In this document: one piece after another, positions 58,641 through 64,000 of the stretch
How the letters are laid out: each line of letters begins with the position of its first letter
How positions within the stretch are numbered: position 1 is the first letter of the stretch
Origin: Lachnospiraceae bacterium
GTDB lineage: Bacteria; Bacillota_A; Clostridia; Lachnospirales; Lachnospiraceae
Length of the DNA stretch: 64,000 bases
NCBI GenBank assembly: GCA_028694115.1
Contig: JAQUUB010000010.1
Span: 53,430-117,429 of the forward strand
Direction of reading: 5' to 3'
Notes under the pieces: model-generated
What the model was told of the DNA's origin: nothing
What the model saw: only the letters and a program-made list of their open reading frames with translations
Database searches by the model: none
Program-made: the position numbers and the translations under genes

Positions 58641-61040
58641 TTAATCATTAATAAAATCCCACTCAATAGCGTATGTATAATTAACAATAACATTTGGTCT
58701 ACTAAACTCATATATTTCTATATTTTCTTCCGTACTAATATTTGTTATCTCAGTTTCGCTAATTTTAGCCTCCATATTTAAGTCTGCATATACCTTTATT
58801 ACAACTTTTCTAATCAACTCCTTTGGTGTTATTAATCTAAGAATTAATTTTTTCGTATCATTCTTAACCATATGAGCTAAATATGGCTCCATAACATGTT
58901 TTTCGTCTTTTACGTTAGTGATAACTTGATAATTCAATTTCTCACCAATTTTTCTTGGCTTTCCAATTAAAATGTCATATTTATACGGCAATATCAAATT
59001 GGTTTCTTTAATATTTAAGTCTTTATCACTAGTTTCATTAACAAGTATAGTACTATCATAAGCACTCCCTGTCCAAATCAAATTTTTACTAATTTTACTA
59101 ATATTTTCTTTTTTTATTATAGCTTTTACTGTTCTTGTATTCTCAATTTTATTTCTATCTCCCATGAATTTCAGTTCTATTATCATTTCTTTAAAAAGAA
59201 TATCTTCATATTTAAGTTCGTCATCTTTTTTTTCTTTTCCAACAATCTCTTTAACTTTTTTACCTGTCAACATTTCCATTTCATCTTTGATAGGTAATCT
59301 TGGCATATAAAAACTTAAATATGCTTGTCCTATTGCACCATAAAACAATTTCATATCTGGATTATCTTTCTTTCCAAATGTTAATATATGACTTTGAGAT
59401 ATTCCAGGATATGGGTCTATATAGTAAATATTTTTAATCCCTAATTGATATGCTTTTTTAGCACATAGTTCACAAGGACTTGCTGTGGTAAATAAGTTAC
59501 CATCTTTAACGTGCGTACCACCATATTTAGAAATTTGCAAAAAAGCATTTTCTTCTGCATGTAATGCTCGTGTATACACTTGATTTTTTTCATCCTTCAT
59601 TGCGTTATAAACATCCTTAAAACAATATGGCATACATCGTCCAAATGTTTTTCCTGCTGTTTCACTCTCAATTTTTTTAATTGCTTTATTAAAATCTTTT
59701 TCTTCAATTTCATATTTGCTATATGATTCTGGATCTTTATTCTTACAATAACTACTAACATCTCTCAAATTACAAGAGATTTGTCCTTTTGGTACCTCAT
59801 TCCAACCAACAGATTGAACGGAATAATCATCTCTTGTAACAACTGCACCTACTTGACGAGATAAACATCCTGAATTTAACTTAGCATTGTATGCCAATTG
59901 CATACATCTTTCCAAATGCGTTGGTGTAACCAATCCTGGATGAATCATTAAAGAAATATACTTAATGATTTGTTCTGTTAAATAGTAATACTTTCCATTA
60001 TTAATATTGGGATTATATATATGAATATCCGCATTTTCAATACATCCCTGTAAATTTTGGTGGTAAAATACTTCTTGTGCCTCTTTCATCTTCTTTGGAT
60101 ATTCTATCTTATCTAGGTTTTGTAACTCTTCAAGATTTAAATCTTTAAGTCTTTCTTTTCTCGAACCATCTTCTGTGCTAATTGCCATTAACTTAAAAGC
60201 TTGATATTTATCTTTAAAGTACATCGATTCATATGGATTTCTTATTGCATCAATACATATCCTGCTTTTTTCGTCTCGATTTTTATTAAACCTACAAATA
60301 ATTTCAACTACCAAATCAATTCTATTAACAAACTCTCTATACTTTTCTTCTGCAAATATATTGTTAAAAGGATTTCCAGAACATCGAATATTATTTCCCA
60401 TTTGTTGCATTAAATAAGTATATAAGTGATATTTACTTTGTTGCTTTCCCTTGAATTTATCTTTATTTATCTCATAACAAGTAAAGCCATCAAGGATGCT
60501 TTTAAATCTTTTTTTATATTCTTTTATTATTATTGTATAAAAGTTATAATACTCTATTAATGATTTACTCTTAATAATATCTTCTAAATTAATATTATTT
60601 AACGGAAATTTACTACACTCCGTAAACATATCGTGAGCTTGCCTTATGGCGTTAATTGCTTTCTTTTTATCTCCAATGTTTATTGTCTTTTTTGTTTCTT
60701 CTGAAGTGACTTTTTCTATATAACCAACAAATGCTTCTAAGCCCAATTCAAATACGCTTGCTAGAATAATACTACTAATTTCAATTGTTGTAAAACCTAT
60801 CCATTTACCTTCTTCTTTCATATAATCGTATATAATTTTATTTTTTCTTTCTTCTACATCAGAATAGTTATGTGACTGATTATCTCGCAAATCAAGGTCT
60901 TTAATATCTTTTATTTTAAGAACATTTGCTACAGTTGAACATCCTGCACCTGTTCTTCCTGTTAATCCAATAATTATTAATTGTTCACATCCTTTATACA
61001 TCTCATCAATAGCTTTATTTAATTGCTTCTTATTCTGCAT
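58641..61040 (-). CDS. AvcD/DcdV-like anti-phage dCTP deaminase with C-terminal extension
   Basis: 799 residues. The N-terminal P-loop kinase-like domain (about 1-340) has the atypical Walker A GLTGRTGAGCST (25-36), without Lys, as in AvcD. The deaminase domain (about 380-620) has ER.MQLAYNAKLNSGCLSRQVGAVV, HAEENAF (H494, E496) and PCELC (C523, C526). The last 180 residues are an extra beta-rich domain not expected in classical AvcD (about 530 residues). The family depletes dCTP/dCMP on phage infection. Start at 61040 after AAGGGA. Low GC, Lys/Asn/Ile-rich, unlike core genes: probably acquired. Confidence 0.8.
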   Translation of the reverse strand: MQNKKQLNKAIDEMYKGCEQLIIIGLTGRTGAGCSTVANVLKIKDIKDLDLRDNQSHNYSDVEERKNKIIYDYMKEEGKWIGFTTIEISSIILASVFELGLEAFVGYIEKVTSEETKKTINIGDKKKAINAIRQAHDMFTECSKFPLNNINLEDIIKSKSLIEYYNFYTIIIKEYKKRFKSILDGFTCYEINKDKFKGKQQSKYHLYTYLMQQMGNNIRCSGNPFNNIFAEEKYREFVNRIDLVVEIICRFNKNRDEKSRICIDAIRNPYESMYFKDKYQAFKLMAISTEDGSRKERLKDLNLEELQNLDKIEYPKKMKEAQEVFYHQNLQGCIENADIHIYNPNINNGKYYYLTEQIIKYISLMIHPGLVTPTHLERCMQLAYNAKLNSGCLSRQVGAVVTRDDYSVQSVGWNEVPKGQISCNLRDVSSYCKNKDPESYSKYEIEEKDFNKAIKKIESETAGKTFGRCMPYCFKDVYNAMKDEKNQVYTRALHAEENAFLQISKYGGTHVKDGNLFTTASPCELCAKKAYQLGIKNIYYIDPYPGISQSHILTFGKKDNPDMKLFYGAIGQAYLSFYMPRLPIKDEMEMLTGKKVKEIVGKEKKDDELKYEDILFKEMIIELKFMGDRNKIENTRTVKAIIKKENISKISKNLIWTGSAYDSTILVNETSDKDLNIKETNLILPYKYDILIGKPRKIGEKLNYQVITNVKDEKHVMEPYLAHMVKNDTKKLILRLITPKELIRKVVIKVYADLNMEAKISETEITNISTEENIEIYEFSRPNVIVNYTYAIEWDFIND

Positions 61041-61306
61041 ATTTCCCTTGTATGATGTTTTCAGAAGCAAAACACCATAACTTCCTTTCTTTTTAAAATT
61101 GTGGTAATAATACATTCAGCTACTGTGAACTTTTGATTTTTCCCTGTAGTTCCACTACTTAACTGGAGTGTATTGCCGCTGCCTTTATCTGAATTTTTTA
61201 TTAGCTGGATGTTACCATGAATATTTCTCCTGAGTACTTATTTTAATTAAATCTACGCTGATAATCGTTGGTGGATATCAAATTTTCAGCTGACTTCTTA
61301 TGTTGA

Positions 61307-61477
61307 TCAGGTGCAGCTCATAATGTAGTAAAAAATAATGCAACCATCAAGGCTTATTATGATGCCAAGAGGGCAGAATGCCGTACATACTATAATACTC
61401 TCGGGCAATGTGCCGACAAACTTATCAGAGTCATCTGGAAGATGCTCACTGACAAAATTAAATTCAACCCCGATTAA
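61307..61477 (+). pseudogene. IS110-family transposase C-terminal remnant
   Basis: In one frame: AAHNVVKNNATIKAYYDAK, then CRTYYNTLGQCADKLIRVIW and KMLTDKIKFNPD-stop, the C-terminal end of IS110/IS116/IS902 transposases. An in-frame TGA at 61304 and absence of the DEDD and Ser domains show a dead fragment. The following sequence to about 61600 (TTGACTTTCATAGCTGG) resembles an IS110 right end. Confidence 0.6.
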
Positions 61478-62019
61478 AAGGTCTGTATACCAATATTGAT
61501 AGATTTTGAAAAGAACACTTAAGGGATGTTTCTTATTTTTACCACCGATTTGAGAAAAAAATCTTTAGCTAATTTATGCTTGACTTTCATAGCTGGTCTT
61601 TTTTACTTTTTAAAATTATTTACCTTTATTAATGTTTTTCTATATATGCTAATGCAATTCACAAGCGCAAAATATGTAGCAGAAAATTACTATAGGTAAT
61701 AAAACACGAGATTGTCCAAGTATCAACTTTTACTAACTTCGGCATGTATTTTAAGTATTAATATAAAATGAGTAATTTTCCATTATTTACTATATTATAA
61801 CATATTATTACATAAATCAAATTAAATAGTTGGAAGTAATAGTCCAAAACTATCAACTCCTACTTTAATGTTTCCACTTTAGTATCTTCTTTCCTATGAT
61901 TTTCAACAATAAACCTTTAATCAATATTAACTTATAAGTTTTGATGACAAATTAACGTTAATTTTACTAACCCATTTTGTTAAAAAATGGTCTGGAATAA
62001 CTAAGTAGTTATATGCAAC

Positions 62020-62064
62020 AAAAAAACACTCATGCGTTTTTTATAAGCATTAGAGTGTTTTTTT
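62020..62064. terminator. Terminator-like hairpin beside relic B
   Basis: AAAAACACTC and GAGTGTTTTT with an inner ATGC/GCAT pair and T run on both strands. It sits where the tRNA-Cys terminator lies relative to the intact tRNA. Confidence 0.65.
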
Positions 62065-62115
62065 AAGAGGTGACAACCAGATTTAAATTATTTTCAGATT
62101 TTAAAACCCACATAG
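62061..62115. repeat. tRNA-Cys 3'-end relic B (candidate attachment site)
   Basis: TTTTAAGAGGTGACAACCAG (62061-62080) and ATTTAAATTA match the tRNA-Cys 3' end with four transitions in 27 bases. Ends AAACCCACATAG, shared with relic A. Separates the deaminase and YaaC-like modules. Confidence 0.65.
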
Positions 62116-62128
62116 AAAGGAGGTTTTT

Positions 62129-62176
62129 ATGATACCCTGTGCTTGTGCATACATTTTGCATACAAAAAATTATTAA
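62129..62176 (+). CDS. Possible 15-residue peptide
   Basis: MIPCACAYILHTKNY after a perfect AAAGGAGG with 5-base spacing. No promoter recognised; could be chance. Confidence 0.2.
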   Translation: MIPCACAYILHTKNY

Positions 62177-62198
62177 AAAATATTCCTAAACTTAATTT

Positions 62199-63287
62199 CT
62201 AAATAAATTTAGATAATCTAGTAGAGCCAAAACGTTTTCTTTCACTTTCAAGTTCTTTAACTAAATTATCAAGAATATCTTTATAATCCAAGTCTTTAGG
62301 TACATTAGGTATATAAGTAGTAAATCTATATTTTGTAGAATTTAATATCTGCAATATTTCTAAAAGCATACTTGTTTTGCTAACTTCTAAAGTTTTGCTT
62401 ATCAGTGCTCTATCTTTTGAATTATTGAATTTTAACCAAAGGTTTGGATGATATCTAACACACATACTATATGCATATAAATAAAGATAGATAGCATTTA
62501 ATTTAGAAATCATAATTTGATGTTCACGCATAGGAATGCCAACCGTACAGTATAAGTTCCCATAAATATCACGATATGTAACATTATTTTCTTTACCATA
62601 ACTATTCGCAGTTAATACAATTTTTCCATATAACCCTTGATAATAATTTTCAACATATAAATGATATCCATTTTGCTCTAACAAGGAATAGTTTTTACTT
62701 TTTATTTTTTCAATTTGCTTCCCAACAAAAAGTGCTGTATTATATGCTATATTATCTTCCTTACCTTGCATGAGTATAACATTAGGTTCATCATTATAAA
62801 CAATCAAGTATAAATCTCGTAATTCCGGCAAAATTGAAAATATATCTTTTAAATATATTACATCTCCATCAAATAAATCATCCTTAATAATTTGATTCAA
62901 ATTATAAAAAGTTCCACTTGAATTAATGTGAATTGGAATATCACCAACTGTAGATACAGATATAATATCATTATTTTTTATCGTAAGACCATGATTACCA
63001 GATAGAGATAAGTTTGGCATTAATAAAAGATATAAAGCTTTAACAATATTATTTATTGAATAAAAAAGTGTAAGAGGAGCAGTATTTAAACTGGTTTCGC
63101 TTGCATAGAATAATTCTTTTCCTTGAGTTAAATAAAAAAGTATTTCTTCTGAAACTTGTTGTTCTTTCTTTTTAGATATTTTAGGATAAGCTTTATTAAT
63201 TGTTTCTTTTATGTATTCTATATCAGTATATATAGACAACATGTTCCAGCACTCTTTAATAATATCATCTGTAATAATAGTATTCAT
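62199..63287 (-). CDS. YaaC-like protein
   Basis: 362 residues, soluble, Asn/Ile/Tyr-rich. FYASETSLNTAPLTLFYSINNIVKALYLLL and LYLYAYSMCVRYHP near positions 60-90 and 285-300 resemble the YaaC family of B. subtilis, whose function is unknown. Start at 63287 after AAGGAGG; the reading back to 63329 precedes this site. It has its own AT-rich promoter region with TTTRCAA repeats and lies between tRNA relic B and tRNA-Cys, which suggests an acquired, perhaps defensive, gene. Confidence 0.55.
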   Translation of the reverse strand: MNTIITDDIIKECWNMLSIYTDIEYIKETINKAYPKISKKKEQQVSEEILFYLTQGKELFYASETSLNTAPLTLFYSINNIVKALYLLLMPNLSLSGNHGLTIKNNDIISVSTVGDIPIHINSSGTFYNLNQIIKDDLFDGDVIYLKDIFSILPELRDLYLIVYNDEPNVILMQGKEDNIAYNTALFVGKQIEKIKSKNYSLLEQNGYHLYVENYYQGLYGKIVLTANSYGKENNVTYRDIYGNLYCTVGIPMREHQIMISKLNAIYLYLYAYSMCVRYHPNLWLKFNNSKDRALISKTLEVSKTSMLLEILQILNSTKYRFTTYIPNVPKDLDYKDILDNLVKELESERKRFGSTRLSKFI

Positions 63288-63318
63288 TTTACCTCCTTGG
63301 AAATTGTAGATGTCATCA

Positions 63319-63400
63319 TTTACAAACAAACGTAATAATAGTTTAATATGATTTGCAATTAATTTTACAAACTTTACAATGATTTTGTTTTGCTTTGCAA
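63319..63400. promoter_or_regulatory. Phased TTTRCAA repeats upstream of the YaaC-like gene
   Basis: TTTACAA or TTTGCAA begins at 63319, 63352, 63364, 63373 and 63394, spaced 33, 12, 9 and 21 bases, near multiples of a helical turn. Candidate operator sites. Confidence 0.35.
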
Positions 63401-63458
63401 ATATTTATTGCATCTAGGTTAAATGAGACCTACATACAAATTTGTATATAATAATAAT

Positions 63459-63495
63459 ACTCCGAAAACCATCTAAAACAGACAGTTTTCGGAGT
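63459..63495 (-). terminator. Terminator of the tRNA operon
   Basis: ACTCCGAAAAC/GTTTTCGGAGT, an 11-bp stem, 10 bases after the tRNA-Cys 3' end. The T-rich tail is interrupted by A. Confidence 0.7.
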
Positions 63496-63504
63496 AAATT
63501 TAAG

Positions 63505-63575
63505 AGGCGACAACCAGATTTGAACTGGTGATCAGGGTGTTGCAGACCCATGCCTTACCACTTGGCTATGTCGCC
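63505..63575 (-). tRNA. tRNA-Cys (GCA)
   Basis: 71 nt. Acceptor GGCGACA/TGTCGCC, T loop GTTCAAATC, anticodon GCA in CTGCAAC. Its 3' half is copied at 58428 and 62061. Confidence 0.95.
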
Positions 63576-63586
63576 ATATATTTTAG

Positions 63587-63658
63587 TGACTCCTACGGGA
63601 ATCGAACCCGTGTTACCGCCGTGAAAGGGCGATGTCTTAACCGCTTGACCAAGGAGCC
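63587..63658 (-). tRNA. tRNA-Glu (TTC)
   Basis: 72 nt. Acceptor GGCTCCT/AGGAGTC, T loop GTTCGATTC, anticodon TTC in CTTTCAC. Confidence 0.95.
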
Positions 63659-63719
63659 AAAGAACTTACTTTGCAAAGCCATTACACCTTCACTACAGTA
63701 ATTTATAGAGAACAAAAAA

Positions 63720-63791
63720 CTCCCCGAGTTGGGCTCGAACCAACAACCCTTCGGTTAACAGCCGAATGCTCTACCATTGAGCTATCGAGGA
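63720..63791 (-). tRNA. tRNA-Asn (GTT)
   Basis: 72 nt. Acceptor TCCTCGA/TCGGGGA, T loop GTTCGAGCC, anticodon GTT in CTGTTAA. Confidence 0.95.
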
Positions 63792-63846
63792 ATAATAATT
63801 ATCACTCAAGTGTAACTTTCGAGTGATTTATCAATTGTGCTAATAT

Positions 63847-63875
63847 ATAATATCACAAATTTTTGTTTTTGTGAA
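63847..63875 (-). promoter_or_regulatory. Probable promoter of the tRNA cluster
   Basis: On the minus strand TTCACA (63875-63870), 17 bases, TATTAT (63852-63847). It would allow tRNA transcription apart from the rRNA operon. Confidence 0.5.
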
Positions 63876-63961
63876 GATATTTTTTGATACCTTCAAAACC
63901 AAATACTGAATCATCCGATGTTATCCTCTTAGAATAACCCTCTGTTTTTATCCGTTCCTTT

Positions 63962-64000
63962 AGGATAAGCCCTAGACCTATTAGTAACTATCAGCTCCAT
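63962..64000 (-). rRNA. 23S rRNA, 3' end
   Basis: The minus strand reads GGAGCTGATAG..ACTAATAGGTC and AGGGCTTATCC, the conserved 3' terminus of bacterial 23S rRNA. The rest of the gene lies beyond the window. No 5S sequence follows before tRNA-Asn. Confidence 0.9.

Larger units (their letters stand above)
61041..62198. other. Non-coding accessory region with gene fragments
   Basis: 1158 bases upstream of the deaminase gene. An open minus-strand fragment (about 61228-61061) encodes NIQLIKNSDKGSGNTLQL, a lectin-like scrap with no start. Then an IS110 remnant (61307-61600), a pair of imperfect direct repeats GTCCAA..TATCAACT (61714-61737, 61843-61868), a terminator, tRNA relic B, and a 15-codon frame at 62129. 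Confidence 0.5.

Noticed and set aside
58428..62115. tRNA relics as functional tRNA genes
   Set aside because: Only the 3' half is similar; acceptor pairing and anticodon arm are absent.

Overview
The window is AT-rich DNA from a spore-forming, anaerobic, low-GC Firmicute, most likely a member of the Lachnospiraceae (Clostridia). The evidence is clostridial gene families (DnaD/DnaC-like pair, DUF951, DUF1858, DUF4860, a PRPP synthetase of nearly 400 residues), spore-associated wall hydrolases (SleB-like, CwlD-like, YaaH-like GH18), pyruvate formate-lyase fermentation and a c subunit with sodium-type ligands. The genus assignment is inference. rplI-dnaB, rpsF-ssb-rpsR, the ATP synthase operon and a cluster of DnaA boxes suggest a position in the origin-proximal part of the chromosome.

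Layout. 1-416: 5' part of glgC. 770-5630: murC, a DnaA-box cluster, a dnaD/helicase-loader pair and prs. 5860-6394: a probable preQ1 riboswitch and queT. 6521-10664: three minus-strand genes including a C39-like protein without its histidine. 10808-17821: complete F1Fo ATP synthase operon. 17963-26041: GNAT, DUF402, then a conserved Firmicute neighbourhood (dCMP deaminase, upp, rpiB, tsaC) interleaved with spore/wall hydrolases. 26205-26400: a predicted structured minus-strand RNA; then mecA, DUF1858 and a LacI-sensor/GGDEF protein. 30093-33786: fermentation locus in which pyruvate formate-lyase is split (body, small Cys protein, separate glycyl-radical domain), then pflA and a ferredoxin too short for a standard ORF cut-off. 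33829-38480: dnaB, rplI, c-di-AMP phosphodiesterase, ChbG-like deacetylase.

38813-44120 is one tight operon: degenerate GGDEF protein, sigma factor, small membrane protein, transglutaminase lipoprotein, GspF-like platform protein and four pilin-like or associated proteins, without an ATPase. 44284-48529 holds a hypothetical gene and an ECF sigma/membrane protein/ABC transporter operon. 48664-50042: rpsR, ssb, rpsF, DUF951. 50061-55992: a minus-strand cluster with sirtuin, MaoC, ACP, FkbH, DUF4910 peptidase, AAC(3)-like acyltransferase and HAD phosphatase, which looks like a small acyl-transfer biosynthetic pathway. 56137-58042: secreted GH10-like protein, YaiI, YccF.

58428-63575 is an accessory region next to tRNA-Cys. 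Two relics of the tRNA-Cys 3' end (58428 and 62061) and the intact tRNA-Cys (63505) separate two modules: an AvcD/DcdV-like anti-phage dCTP deaminase with an extra C-terminal domain, followed by a predicted short transcript and accompanied by an IS110 remnant; and a YaaC-like gene. This looks like stepwise insertion of defence-type modules at a tRNA site and is the most interesting part of the window. The window ends with tRNA-Cys, tRNA-Glu, tRNA-Asn and the 3' end of a 23S rRNA gene, all on the minus strand.
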